Positions 50,189 through 59,824 of a stretch of DNA of 61,325 nt are shown in pieces. Within the stretch, counting starts at the first letter, position 1. Each line of letters begins with the position of its first letter. Both the position numbers and the translations under genes were made by a program. The stretch lies in the NCBI GenBank assembly GCA_020051775.1, contig JAGVQJ010000084.1, positions 1 through 61,325 of the forward strand, in the 5' to 3' direction. The stretch comes from Calditrichota bacterium (GTDB taxonomy: Bacteria; Electryoneota; B3-LCP). The notes below the pieces were generated by a model. The model worked only from the letters and a program-made list of their open reading frames with translations. It ran no database searches and was not told the DNA's origin.

Positions 50189-52340
50189 ACCGGTAGGCAA
50201 CTCCCTCGATCACTGCGATAATCGTTTCATGCGGTGCAAAGGTTAAATATTGTGCCTGGTCTGGGAAACGTCCTGCCAGCTTGATGAACTCCTCAGAAAG
50301 CTGCTTAACTTCCGTTAGTTTCATTCCTTCCTTATACTGCGAATCCTGCCACCTGGCCGGTTTGTGGAAAAAGGTCTTGGCGCCGATGATCTTGACGGTT
50401 TCCACCTGTACGCGCGTCCCGGTTCTATCATAGTACGCCGCCTCGGGCGTCGTTTGATTCAGCGCCTGCATCTCATGTGACTGCATGGACTGTGAAACTC
50501 CCGCTGAACCGGACTGTATGGATAGGGTTTCCCCCAACGAATGCAATTCTTCCGCCACCGGTTTGGGTACGGCAATATCCACATCCTCTTGCGCGAGAAA
50601 ACTGGTGTATTGTGTCATGATTCCGTAGCGAGTTGATAGCGCCACTATTTCATCTATTGTTTCCTGATTGGAGCTGTTCAAGCGGATCTGCTCGATCAGC
50701 GCTCCGATCTTTTTCTGCGCCCACAACCTGGCTACGAAAGCAAACTCTTCGCGGTCCGTACGCTCGGCGAAATTCACGTTGTAGCTGTATGCCGGTTTCT
50801 CTTGCCCCGTTTTACCCGTCAGTGTTATCGTTTTCGATCCGGTGTCACGGTAGCGCCCCGTCAACACCAATTGACTACCATGGAATACATCCGGCAATGA
50901 TTGCGGATAACTGTCCCGTACTCTTACGCCCCCAAAATCCAGCGACGGGTCGGTCAAAGCCGGGCTCTGAATTTTCGAGTACAGGCTGGAGACCTTATCC
51001 TCCATATCCTGACCAGGTGGCACATAATCCGCCAAACCGAAATTGTCCGCGCCCAGGCGATCCAACAGCACCGCATTGACGTCATAACCCACGCCGAAAG
51101 CAAACAACCTGGTGCGCTGTTTATTCGCAACTTTAGCGTCGGCGGCTATTTTATTCAGATCGGTGGTGCCGGCGGTTGGCAACCCGTCGGTAAGGAAAAT
51201 CAGATACCCAGGCCGATCATTCTTGGAGAATTGTTTTAACGCTGTCGTCAACGCTTCATGGATGTTGGTGCTGCCGTTGGCTTCAACTTTGTCAATCCGA
51301 CTTAAAGCATCTTTGAGAGCGAACTTCCCGCAGGGCTGCAAGCGATCCCATACGGGATCAACGGAAGAACTGTAGAAGATAACATTGAAGTGATCATCAG
51401 GATTAAGCCGCTCGACTATGAATCGGCCCGCCTTTCGAGCTTGTTCGATCTTTTCGCCAGCCATGCTCCCGGAGACGTCTATCACCAGTATCAGATCCTT
51501 GGGCAGGATCTTCTCATCTTTCCGAACCGGTTGCGGGCTGGCCAGGAATAGAAAATAGCCATCTTCGGATGGCTCAGGCCGGTATGTGAACAGGGTCGCA
51601 CCCATGCGGTCATCCGAGAGTTTCCAGAACAGGCGGAAGTCGTTGGCCGGGCGCACGTTTTCATCCGCCCAGTGGCCTTTTACACGTCGGTCGCCGTCCC
51701 AGGTCAACCTCACATTATGTGTAGGCGAATAGACGTTCTTAAGCGGAGTGTGATCCGACAGCGAGAACTCGACACGGACCTCGCCCAGTACCTTCTTGGA
51801 AAACTTCTCAGTGTTTAAAGGATAGCGATATTCGATCAGTCCGTTATCGGCCGTCAGCAACTCAGTATAGACCAATTTGACCGACCTCAAACCTTTCGCG
51901 GGCAGGGGGAACACGTTGGTCTGAAACATCCCCTCGCCAATATATTCGAGCAGTGCAGGATCACGCTGCCGGCGTACGATATTCTCGTAAATCTGGCGAG
52001 CTTGGGCTTTATCCATGATCTTGCCATCAATCTCGCGTCCCTCCACCGTCAGCGAGAATTTGCTGACGACGCTGCCTCGCGGCAGCGGAAAAACGTACTG
52101 CACCTCGACCAATTGATTCAATTCGTTACTGAAAGCTTGCTCCACCGTCGTGACCGCCGCCTGCCCCTGGATATCCGTGTGCACGCGGTGGTACTGCACA
52201 CTATAGAAATTGCCCAGACGCGCAATGGGTAGTTCCGGCGGCAGCACCGGGACGATGACACCGTCCGCCCAAAGCATAACGGGCCCAAGCAACATCAAGC
52301 ACAGTGAGGAGAAGATCTGAAGCATTCGTTGACGTTTCAT
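50172..52340 (-). CDS. Exported VIT and von Willebrand A domain protein
   Basis: 722 residues from the ATG at 52338-52340, which has GGAGG five nt upstream; the in-frame ATG at 52448 would put 36 extra residues before a normal signal peptide (MLQIFSSLCLMLLGPVMLWA). The vault/inter-alpha-trypsin (VIT) domain covers about residues 35-165 (VEQAFSNELNQLVEVQYVFPLP). A von Willebrand A domain follows, with the metal-ion site DVSGS at 288-292 and FLTDGLPTAG at about 383. No sortase motif or C-terminal membrane helix is seen. Such proteins are thought to mediate surface or matrix adhesion; the role here is unknown. Tail-to-tail overlap with the ASKHA gene. Confidence 0.88.
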   Translation of the reverse strand: MKRQRMLQIFSSLCLMLLGPVMLWADGVIVPVLPPELPIARLGNFYSVQYHRVHTDIQGQAAVTTVEQAFSNELNQLVEVQYVFPLPRGSVVSKFSLTVEGREIDGKIMDKAQARQIYENIVRRQRDPALLEYIGEGMFQTNVFPLPAKGLRSVKLVYTELLTADNGLIEYRYPLNTEKFSKKVLGEVRVEFSLSDHTPLKNVYSPTHNVRLTWDGDRRVKGHWADENVRPANDFRLFWKLSDDRMGATLFTYRPEPSEDGYFLFLASPQPVRKDEKILPKDLILVIDVSGSMAGEKIEQARKAGRFIVERLNPDDHFNVIFYSSSVDPVWDRLQPCGKFALKDALSRIDKVEANGSTNIHEALTTALKQFSKNDRPGYLIFLTDGLPTAGTTDLNKIAADAKVANKQRTRLFAFGVGYDVNAVLLDRLGADNFGLADYVPPGQDMEDKVSSLYSKIQSPALTDPSLDFGGVRVRDSYPQSLPDVFHGSQLVLTGRYRDTGSKTITLTGKTGQEKPAYSYNVNFAERTDREEFAFVARLWAQKKIGALIEQIRLNSSNQETIDEIVALSTRYGIMTQYTSFLAQEDVDIAVPKPVAEELHSLGETLSIQSGSAGVSQSMQSHEMQALNQTTPEAAYYDRTGTRVQVETVKIIGAKTFFHKPARWQDSQYKEGMKLTEVKQLSEEFIKLAGRFPDQAQYLTFAPHETIIAVIEGVAYRFTPAN

Positions 52341-52432
52341 GATAACCTCCATTTGATGGAGAAAGGGGATCAAAGGATTGCCTACTTTAGCTAAAACGGC
52401 GAGCATCACGAATGTTCCTGAAAATTGTGGAG

Positions 52433-52489
52433 GTGCAAAAAATTGCACAGGAATGACTCGGGGCGAAAAGTACCGGAATCTATTCCGGT
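52433..52489. promoter_or_regulatory. Two palindromes in the divergent VWA / aldehyde dehydrogenase control region
   Basis: GTGCAA-AAAA-TTGCAC (52433-52448), flanked further out by TTCCTG and CAGGAA, and the 18-bp perfect palindrome ACCGGAATCTATTCCGGT (52472-52489), which ends 17 bp before the -35 box at 52507. The symmetry and position suggest binding sites for a dimeric regulator, but no regulator gene is adjacent. Confidence 0.5.
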
Positions 52490-52506
52490 GGTGGCCGCGA
52501 AATCTC

Positions 52507-52535
52507 TTGCTTTTTTATGGCGGAATAAGTATAAT
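52507..52535 (+). promoter_or_regulatory. Promoter of the second aldehyde dehydrogenase gene
   Basis: TTGCTT (52507-52512), 17-bp spacer, perfect TATAAT (52530-52535). Predicted start near 52542, about 23 nt before the ATG at 52565, which also excludes the in-frame TTG at 52541. Confidence 0.6.
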
Positions 52536-52564
52536 TACATTTGTTTCTAATTCAGGACTACATC

Positions 52565-53992
52565 ATGAACTCAATCTACCCCCTTCTCATCAACGGCGAA
52601 CCAGTCGCCGGAGCTCAGATCAAGCCGGTGATCAACCCCTACGATGGCAAGCCGGTGGCGGAAGTCCATCGCGCCGACGCCACCCAGGTGACTCAAGCCA
52701 TACTGGCGGCTCAGAACGGTTTCGAGAACACTCGCAAACTGCCGGCCTACAAACGCGAAGACATCTTGCGGCGCACCAGCGATCTGATCAGGTCGCAATC
52801 CGAAGAGCTGGCTCGCGCCATCTGTCTGGAAGCCGGCAAGCCGATCCGCGATGCTCGCGGCGAGGTGGAACGCGCCGCCACGACATTCTCGCTGGCTGCC
52901 GGCGAAGCCGTGCGCCTTCACGGCGAGATCCTGCCGCTGGACGTCAACAAGCTGGCCGGAGACCGGCTGGGATTGGTGCGAAGGTTTCCATTGGGGGTTA
53001 TCAGTGCCATCAGCCCGTTTAACTTCCCTTTAAATCTGGTGGCTCACAAAGTAGCCCCAGCCCTGGCGGCTGGCAACTGTGTGGTGTTGAAACCATCATC
53101 TGCTACACCCATCACCGCCCTGATGCTGGGTCAAATTCTGTTGGAAGCAGGACTACCCAAAGAGGCTCTTCATATAGTTTCCTGTTCGCCGTCAGCGGCG
53201 GAACCGCTGTTGACGCACCCTGCCGTGAAAATGATCACGTTCACCGGCAGCCCTGCTGTAGGTTGGGGGATCAAATCCCGAGCAGGAAAGGCGCGGGTTA
53301 CTTTAGAACTGGGAGGCAACGCTGCTGCTGTCATCGAACCGGACGCCGATCTGGAACATGCCGCCGCCCGCTGCGTGGTAGGAGGTTATTCCTATGCCGG
53401 GCAGATTTGCATCTCATTGCAAAGACTCTACTTGCACGAATCTATCGCCGACCGTTTCCTGGATCTTTATACCCCCCAAGTCCAGGCGTTGAGGGTTGGC
53501 GATCCTTCCGATGAGAGCACCCAACTGGGGCCCATGATTACCGAAGAGGCAGCTATCCAGACAGAAACCTGGGTGCGCCAGGCATTAAACGCTGGAGCCA
53601 AGCTCCTGACCGGTGGAGTGAGACGGGGCCAATTCTATGAACCGACGATTCTGGCAGAAACGCCGTCCGATCAGCCGGTAACATGCCAGGAAGTCTTTGC
53701 GCCGGTAACCGTGGTATATCGTTATAGCGATTATGGTCAGGCTCTTCAAGCCGTGAATGATTCTGATTTCGGCCTGCAGGCTGCCGTTTTCACGCAGAAT
53801 TTGAACAAGATCATGACTGCCTTCAACCGCCTCGAAGTGGGCGGAGTAATCGTCAACGATGTCCCCACTTTCCGCGCCGACAACTACCCCTACGGGGGAG
53901 TCAAGGCTTCCGGGATGGGGCGAGAAGGCGTGCGCTATGCCATAGAGGAGATGACAGAACTGCGCACTCTGGTTGTGCATAATTCGCGGTAA
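52565..53992 (+). CDS. Aldehyde dehydrogenase family protein
   Basis: 475 residues starting MNSIYPLLINGEPV. Catalytic Cys282 (GQICISLQR), Glu in TLELGGNAA, cofactor FTGSPAVG and ISPFNFPLNLVAHK are all present. The GQICISLQR sequence and NLVAHKVAPALA region put it in the group that includes phosphonoacetaldehyde, lactaldehyde and glyceraldehyde-type dehydrogenases; the actual substrate cannot be chosen. Unlike the enzyme at 40727 it has no pathway partner nearby. It has its own promoter with a palindrome upstream. No recognisable terminator follows before the response regulator. Confidence 0.88.
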   Translation: MNSIYPLLINGEPVAGAQIKPVINPYDGKPVAEVHRADATQVTQAILAAQNGFENTRKLPAYKREDILRRTSDLIRSQSEELARAICLEAGKPIRDARGEVERAATTFSLAAGEAVRLHGEILPLDVNKLAGDRLGLVRRFPLGVISAISPFNFPLNLVAHKVAPALAAGNCVVLKPSSATPITALMLGQILLEAGLPKEALHIVSCSPSAAEPLLTHPAVKMITFTGSPAVGWGIKSRAGKARVTLELGGNAAAVIEPDADLEHAAARCVVGGYSYAGQICISLQRLYLHESIADRFLDLYTPQVQALRVGDPSDESTQLGPMITEEAAIQTETWVRQALNAGAKLLTGGVRRGQFYEPTILAETPSDQPVTCQEVFAPVTVVYRYSDYGQALQAVNDSDFGLQAAVFTQNLNKIMTAFNRLEVGGVIVNDVPTFRADNYPYGGVKASGMGREGVRYAIEEMTELRTLVVHNSR

Positions 53993-54070
53993 TGTGCTCC
54001 AGAACACAATAAAGCTGGAATTCAGGGGATAAATTATCTGTTGGCATAGATCATCCCCTCTATTCGAGCT

Positions 54071-54508
54071 ATGAAAACACGTCCCTCGTCTACGGCTGCT
54101 CCCTACCAGGGAGAGACAAGGGCCCATTTAAAATCTTCGCCCGGCAACATTAAGCGTAGTATCCTATTGGTGGACGACGAAGATTATATGTTGGCCCTGT
54201 TGAAAGAGATTGTCCAGATGCTGGGCTATCGTCCGGTTACCGCCGCCAGCGGTAATCAAGCGCTGGAACGGCTCTCTTCCGGTGCGGTGGACCTGGTCAT
54301 TACCGATATGAATATGCCGGGCATGTCCGGCCTGGAGTTGATGTCCCGCGTAAAGCAAACCACCCCGCAAATGCCCGTGGTGCTTATATCGGGTTACGGC
54401 CTGGAACACGCGGCCATGACGGCTCGCAAGCACCACGCTGACGGATTCATCGGCAAACCATTCCATTTGGAAGACCTGCGTCACTGCATAGAACAACACC
54501 TCAAATAA
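54071..54508 (+). CDS. Single-domain response regulator
   Basis: 145 residues: about 28 poorly conserved N-terminal residues, then one receiver domain. Acidic pocket VDDED near 35-39, phospho-acceptor Asp79 (VITDMNMPGMSG), conserved Ser/Thr region VVLISGYG, and Lys129 (GKPF). No output domain, so it acts through protein contacts like CheY- or Spo0F-type regulators. No histidine kinase lies next to it. A SpoIIE-type phosphatase and an HDOD-GGDEF protein are elsewhere in the window. The start may be later than the ATG at 54071. Confidence 0.9.
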   Translation: MKTRPSSTAAPYQGETRAHLKSSPGNIKRSILLVDDEDYMLALLKEIVQMLGYRPVTAASGNQALERLSSGAVDLVITDMNMPGMSGLELMSRVKQTTPQMPVVLISGYGLEHAAMTARKHHADGFIGKPFHLEDLRHCIEQHLK

Positions 54509-54604
54509 TATCCCCCCAGGAACCTCTCAATCCTCCCGTGCGTTTATCATTCTGCTTTGTATGTTGTGCCCTCTAAATGTTAGCTCTGAATGGACGAGGC
54601 TTAG

Positions 54605-55789
54605 ATGCTCCTGTTTTTAACATCATTTTTACTACTTTACGGCGGTCTCCATGCTTATGGTTTTTTCAAGGCCAAGGCGGCGTTATCCTTGACTCCCCCC
54701 ATAGCCATTCTATTGGCTGTTTTTATGGTTATCGTGGTATTAACGCCGGTCATCGTGCATTTTCTGGAAAACTCCGAACTGATAGGTTTATCCCGTTTCA
54801 GTGCATACGTGGGATATACCTGGATGGCGTTGATCTTTTTGTTTTTCGTAGGCGGAATCATCATTGACGCCTATAATTTGATCACACGCCTGATGGAATT
54901 CGTCCTGGGTGGTCATTTATCGAGCCTCTATCCATCAACACGCCTGCAATTCTTCCTGCCTTTCGGCTTGTCGTTGTTGGTGGTCATGTACGGCTTCATT
55001 GAAAACTCGCACATTCGTATCGAGAAACTGACGATTCCCACCTCCAGCATACCCGCCTCGGTGGGGACATTGAAAATTGCCCAAATCTCCGATGTACATT
55101 TGGGTCTTTTGGTAGGGGAGACTAAATTAAAGAGGATATTGGACCTGGTATCCGCCCAAAATCCCGATGTACTCGTGTCTACCGGCGATTTGGTGGATGG
55201 CGAGATTTGTAAAAATGACCGGATGGTAGAGATTCTACGAGGAATCAGTCCACCCTTAGGCAAGTTCGCCGTAACCGGGAACCATGAATACTATGCGGGG
55301 GTGGATCGCGCCGTGAAGTGCATGCAGGAGGGGGGATTCAAGGTATTACAAGGGGAATCGGTTGATTTGGGAGGCATGATTCACATTGCCGGGGTTGACG
55401 ATCCAACGGCGAAATCATTTCATCGCTTCAATGGCATCACCGAAAAGAGTCTGCTTTCCGGGATTGCAGCACAGAACGGTTCGGCTAATCCCCGCCAATT
55501 TGTTTTATTACTAAAACATCAGCCGCGGATAGACCGTGAAACAGTGGGGTTGTATGATCTACAACTCTCCGGGCACACCCACAAAGGGCAAATATTTCCA
55601 TTCTCGCTACTGATTAAATTGGCTTTTCCGCAGGATGCCGGTCTCCTAAAACTCACTCAGGGATCAAATATATACATCAGCCGAGGCACCGGCACCTGGG
55701 GTCCGCCTCTTCGTTTCCTGGCGCCGCCGGAAATAACCATCATTGAACTCGTTCACGCGCCTGAGAAGCCAGCTTTCGAAGAAGGTTAA
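54605..55789 (+). CDS. Membrane-anchored metallophosphoesterase
   Basis: 394 residues. Four hydrophobic helices occupy about residues 1-135, then a calcineurin-like phosphoesterase domain with all motifs: SDVHLG (Asp163, His165), STGDLVDGE, VTGNHEYY, LLKHQP and SGHTHKGQIFPF (His324). This is the YkuE-like group with N-terminal membrane segments, thought to act on phospholipid-type or nucleotide substrates at the membrane; the substrate is not known. GAGG lies before the ATG. It converges on the SpoIIE-type gene with a 6-bp gap and no visible terminator. Confidence 0.88.
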   Translation: MLLFLTSFLLLYGGLHAYGFFKAKAALSLTPPIAILLAVFMVIVVLTPVIVHFLENSELIGLSRFSAYVGYTWMALIFLFFVGGIIIDAYNLITRLMEFVLGGHLSSLYPSTRLQFFLPFGLSLLVVMYGFIENSHIRIEKLTIPTSSIPASVGTLKIAQISDVHLGLLVGETKLKRILDLVSAQNPDVLVSTGDLVDGEICKNDRMVEILRGISPPLGKFAVTGNHEYYAGVDRAVKCMQEGGFKVLQGESVDLGGMIHIAGVDDPTAKSFHRFNGITEKSLLSGIAAQNGSANPRQFVLLLKHQPRIDRETVGLYDLQLSGHTHKGQIFPFSLLIKLAFPQDAGLLKLTQGSNIYISRGTGTWGPPLRFLAPPEITIIELVHAPEKPAFEEG

Positions 55790-55795
55790 TGGGGA

Positions 55796-58366
55796 TCAAT
55801 CAACTTGGGGTGGAATGGTCAATCTTTTCAAGACAAGCAATGTCACATCATCCTGGGGAGTACCACAAAATTCTCCCACCGCTTTCAAGACTGCCTGTTG
55901 AATGGCCTGAGGGTCACGGTGGCAATGCTCTCTAAGTAGCTCGATGAAGCGTTTTTCACCGAATTCCTGATCTTCTTGATTGGCAGCTTCCACGATGCCA
56001 TCCGAGTACATCGCCACTATTTCCCCCGGATTTAATTCGATCCGACCGGAGAGGTAGAGCGAATCCTGCACGATGCCGAGAGGCAAGCCCCCCTCCGTTA
56101 GTTGTTCCATGCGACCATTTCCACACAGAATGGGTGGATTATGTCCGGCGTTTACGTAGATAAACTCGCCGCCTGGATCAAGCCTGCCAAAGAAGAAGGT
56201 GGCAAAGATTTCCGGATCGGTATTGGCGTAAAGTACGCGGTTGAGTCGAGCGATCAGATCCTCCACCGCCAATCCCGATTCGGACAAAGTATGCAACGAG
56301 GCCTGCAAATTCGCCATCAGCAGGGCCGCCGGCATCCCTTTGCCGGAGACGTCGCCTACTACCATGTCCACCTTTCCCGCTTGCTCGGACAGAAAATCAT
56401 AGTAATCCCCTCCGACTTGTTTTGCCGGCATCGAGGTTGCAGCCAAAGAGTACCCCGGGATGATGGGCAACGCTTGCGGTAGAAGCTTCAATTGAATGGC
56501 ACGCGCGGCTTCTAATTCACCCTCCAGCCGCTCTTTATCTTTGATCTCTTCCAACATGCGACCCAGGTCTGAAGCCATAGCATTGAAGGAGCCGGCCAAT
56601 TGCCCCAGTTCATCATTGGACTTTATGAAAATTCGGGCGTTTAAATCACCTTGACCAATTCGTTGTGTTCCTCTGCGCAGGAGACCGACCGAATGAGTAA
56701 TGCTACCCGCCAAACCGAAACCGATCATCACCACCAAAATCAAGATCGCTCCCAGGATTAAAGTCAACGCTACAAAGATGTATAAGTAGACCCGGTTGAT
56801 GATTGTATCCGATGAAAATAAGTTCGTGAATAGCGTTTTTGGGGAGATTCTTATCGTGAAAAGTATATTGGATTGCTTAACCTCGTCCCTCTCACTGTAA
56901 ACAATGCAGGGAACCAGGATGGGCAACGAGATGAGATGCAATCCCGATTTAGATCCGGAAACCGTGTCAGTCCGGAGTATTTTACCATTGGCGCTACCGG
57001 AAGTCGTAAATTCAAAGGCCTGTAATCCTCCAAAGCGAATTCTGACGTCACCATCGGGATGCACCGTTAAATCCATCCCGCACTGCAATTTTAAGCGCAG
57101 TAAATCGTCCAGGGTAAATTCGCGGAAAACGCCAATGACCCATTCACCCGAGGCTGCCCATTGTGTCATATAATAGACGCTATCAGCCATGAACAATCCG
57201 TTGAAGTGATCCTGCCCCATTGATTTCAGCAAGCTGTCGGCGACGTGAAACTGAGGAAAGGGTGTCTGCACGAAATACGCCCCGCCTCCGGATCGGTCCT
57301 GGTGACCGATGTCGAACAGCACCGCCGAAATACCCTCCTCCGTCATGCGCTCAACCAGCCGGTTGCCGGGCATCATGGGATTCATACCGCCGCGTAGATC
57401 CAGACGATCCAACAGACTGGAAGCGCGAGTTGAAATCAACTGCGTGATGAATTTCTGGTAGTAACTTCCGATCGTAAAAAGATAGCCACAGAATAAAAGT
57501 ACTGCCAATAACAGCATGGGGATTACGCTGCTGAAGAGATAGGATATCATCAATTTGGTGCGGATCCGCACGGAAGATCGTAGCCATTCCGCTACCGGGT
57601 GCAATAAAATCTTTAGAGGTAGAAGGATGAGAAGAGCGGCAATAAGGCGTCTAAGTGACTGCGTCAGACCATCGAATACGGGCGCTAGACCGCTCTGAAG
57701 GCTTTTATAGCGCTCTATCTGGTCTTCGCCCTCGGTAATGACGACGTCGGCATCGGAATTAACGTTTGAATTTGCCGCCAGAAAGATGAGCGCCAAAAGA
57801 CAGAATAGGGCCAGTATGATTTTGTCACGACGAGAGATGTGAGTGCATTCCTCAAACTTAAAAATCCATGATCCCAGGAGGAAAAATATTAGGAACTGAA
57901 GGCCTCCCACAAGATTCAACAAAGCCGCCAATGTAACCAGTATTATGCTGAAGATCAACAATCTCTTTTTGTCCCAGTCTCCTGGTGATAGTCGCACTAA
58001 TTGCAAAAGCAGGGTCAGGAGAATAAACAAGACTGCTGCAAGAGCTGGGAAAGCGGGCCAAATCAACAGATTGATCGAGGCGGGAGAGGTTGCCAACAAT
58101 TTGAGGAGGGTAATGAGAATGAAAACGAGAATCGCCAGCCAGAGGAGTCGCCGTAATCGCGGGATCTCTTCGACCGAATTGTCCACTTCCCCCCGATGAC
58201 GCTGCAACAATCGGAGGTATAAGCCCGCCGAAAACAGGACCAATACCGACGCCGCCAGGTTGAAGCTCTCACCCGGAATCAGACTCTGCCCCGCTACAGC
58301 CAACAACAGCGGTACTAATGCCGGCAGCAGGACGCTTCGCAGAAAGCGTGTTGAGAGCAGGATCAA
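55796..58366 (-). CDS. Membrane HAMP - SpoIIE-type protein phosphatase (RsbU/PP2C family)
   Basis: 856 residues, TTG start at 58364-58366 immediately after the gltX stop codon. About eight hydrophobic helices in the first ~265 residues, an extracytoplasmic sensing portion at about 295-510, another helix (LILGAILILVVMIGFGLAG), a HAMP linker (RRGTQRIGQGDLNARIFIKS) and the phosphatase domain from about 620. That domain contains PAKQVGGDYYDF, VVGDVSGKGMPAALLMA, VNAGHNPP and YSDGIVEAANQ, the metal-binding set of PP2C/SpoIIE phosphatases. Likely role: dephosphorylation of an anti-sigma antagonist in partner-switching control. No STAS-domain or anti-sigma gene is seen in the window. Confidence 0.88.
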   Translation of the reverse strand: MILLSTRFLRSVLLPALVPLLLAVAGQSLIPGESFNLAASVLVLFSAGLYLRLLQRHRGEVDNSVEEIPRLRRLLWLAILVFILITLLKLLATSPASINLLIWPAFPALAAVLFILLTLLLQLVRLSPGDWDKKRLLIFSIILVTLAALLNLVGGLQFLIFFLLGSWIFKFEECTHISRRDKIILALFCLLALIFLAANSNVNSDADVVITEGEDQIERYKSLQSGLAPVFDGLTQSLRRLIAALLILLPLKILLHPVAEWLRSSVRIRTKLMISYLFSSVIPMLLLAVLLFCGYLFTIGSYYQKFITQLISTRASSLLDRLDLRGGMNPMMPGNRLVERMTEEGISAVLFDIGHQDRSGGGAYFVQTPFPQFHVADSLLKSMGQDHFNGLFMADSVYYMTQWAASGEWVIGVFREFTLDDLLRLKLQCGMDLTVHPDGDVRIRFGGLQAFEFTTSGSANGKILRTDTVSGSKSGLHLISLPILVPCIVYSERDEVKQSNILFTIRISPKTLFTNLFSSDTIINRVYLYIFVALTLILGAILILVVMIGFGLAGSITHSVGLLRRGTQRIGQGDLNARIFIKSNDELGQLAGSFNAMASDLGRMLEEIKDKERLEGELEAARAIQLKLLPQALPIIPGYSLAATSMPAKQVGGDYYDFLSEQAGKVDMVVGDVSGKGMPAALLMANLQASLHTLSESGLAVEDLIARLNRVLYANTDPEIFATFFFGRLDPGGEFIYVNAGHNPPILCGNGRMEQLTEGGLPLGIVQDSLYLSGRIELNPGEIVAMYSDGIVEAANQEDQEFGEKRFIELLREHCHRDPQAIQQAVLKAVGEFCGTPQDDVTLLVLKRLTIPPQVD

Positions 58367-59821
58367 TTATTCACCCTGACCTTGAATCTGAGTCACCAGC
58401 CTATTCATGACTTCTTCGGCCCCCAGATGCGCGAGGACTACTTTGAGTTCTGGCCCGCCAACACGTCCGGTCAATGCGGCTCGCAACGGCATCCAAAGAT
58501 CTTTGCCCTTAATTCCCGTCGCCTTACCAACGTCACGCACTGCACCCAATAACGCCTCGGCATCAGCCTGAGGCATCTTTCGCCAGGCTTCGAGTACTGG
58601 GGGCAAAGCCTTGGCCGCAGCTTCTGAGGCCAGCCATGCTCTCGCCTCCTCGTCCGGTACCGGTCGCTCATGGGCGAAAACCAGGAGCTTGGCGGGTAAC
58701 TCATCCAGTCGGTGTAATCCCTGCCGAACCGCTTCCAGCGGAGCTTGTAAGCGCTCTGGTAACAGCGCTTCGAACTCCATGCCTTTCAAGAACGGTCGCG
58801 CGTGGAATGCCAATTCTTCTGGAGTCAGCGATTTTATATGTTCGCCGGAAAGCCACTCCAGCTTGACAGGATCGAACACCGCCCCGGCTTTGCCCACGCG
58901 AGTCAGATCGAAGGCTTCCACCAAGTCGGCGAATGCGAAGAAATCGCGGTCGTCGGAAGCATGCCAACCCAGCAGCGTTACATAATTCACCAGCGCTTGA
59001 GGCAGGATGCCTCGTTCCAGCCAGGCCATAACCGACCCTGTCCCCTCGCGCTTGGAGAGCTTCTGCCGTTTCTCATTCAAAATCAGCGGCAAATGCGCGA
59101 ACTGCGGCGGTTCCCAGCCTAAGAAGCGGTACAGTAGCAGATGTTTGGGCACCGAGGGTAGCCACTCCTCACCCCGGATTACATGGGAGATCCGCATCAA
59201 ATGATCGTCTACAACATTGGCCAGGTGATAGGTGGGGAAGCCGTCGGATTTGACCAGGACCTGATCGTCAATATCCGTTAATGGGAAGGTCAGGTCTCCC
59301 CAGATCAGATCGTTATGGACGATATCGCCGTCCAGAGGCACGGACAGCCGCAGCACGTGGCGCTCGCTCAGCATTCGCTCTCGCGCCTGCTCGTCGTTCA
59401 AGCCTCGGCAAAGGTGATCGGATCCCTGCACGAAGCCTCGCGAGCGCTGCTCTTCGCGCATTATTTTCAGTTGCTCTTCAGTGCAGAAACAGGGGTAAGC
59501 GTGACCGGATTCCAGAAGTTGCTGCGCGAAACGGCGGTAATGCTCCAACCGCTCGGATTGAATGTAGGGTGCATAATCGCCGCCGAGGTGCGGGCCTTCG
59601 TCCGGGTCCAGGCCGCAGATTTCAAGAATGCGGACGATGGTTTCGACCGCGCCGGGCACGTTGCGTTCCCGGTCGGTATCTTCGATGCGAAGAATGAACC
59701 TCCCGCCGGTCTTGCGAGCGAACAGAACGTTGTAGAGCGCGGTACGCAATCCACCCACATGCAGGTCGCCGGTGGGGGAGGGGGCAAAACGGACGCGAGT
59801 AGTCATATTGTCATTAGTCAT
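58367..59821 (-). CDS. gltX: Glutamyl-tRNA synthetase
   Basis: 484 residues. Class I synthetase: VRFAPSPTGDLHVGGLRTALYN near residue 10 contains the HIGH-type HVGG, and KRQKLSKREGTGSV at about 250-260 is the KMSKS-type loop. Further family segments: FILRIEDTDRERN and LDPDEGPHLGGDYAPY. No strong ribosome-binding site is seen before either the first ATG (59819-59821) or the one five codons later. Its stop TAA abuts the TTG start of the phosphatase gene. It follows ispDF by 3 nt. Whether it is discriminating or also charges tRNA-Gln cannot be told here. Confidence 0.97.
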   Translation of the reverse strand: MTNDNMTTRVRFAPSPTGDLHVGGLRTALYNVLFARKTGGRFILRIEDTDRERNVPGAVETIVRILEICGLDPDEGPHLGGDYAPYIQSERLEHYRRFAQQLLESGHAYPCFCTEEQLKIMREEQRSRGFVQGSDHLCRGLNDEQARERMLSERHVLRLSVPLDGDIVHNDLIWGDLTFPLTDIDDQVLVKSDGFPTYHLANVVDDHLMRISHVIRGEEWLPSVPKHLLLYRFLGWEPPQFAHLPLILNEKRQKLSKREGTGSVMAWLERGILPQALVNYVTLLGWHASDDRDFFAFADLVEAFDLTRVGKAGAVFDPVKLEWLSGEHIKSLTPEELAFHARPFLKGMEFEALLPERLQAPLEAVRQGLHRLDELPAKLLVFAHERPVPDEEARAWLASEAAAKALPPVLEAWRKMPQADAEALLGAVRDVGKATGIKGKDLWMPLRAALTGRVGGPELKVVLAHLGAEEVMNRLVTQIQGQGE

Positions 59822-59824
59822 TTG

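Noticed and set aside
50172-52340. Sortase-target role for the VIT/VWA protein
   Set aside because: No LPxTG-like motif, C-terminal helix or sortase gene is visible in the window.
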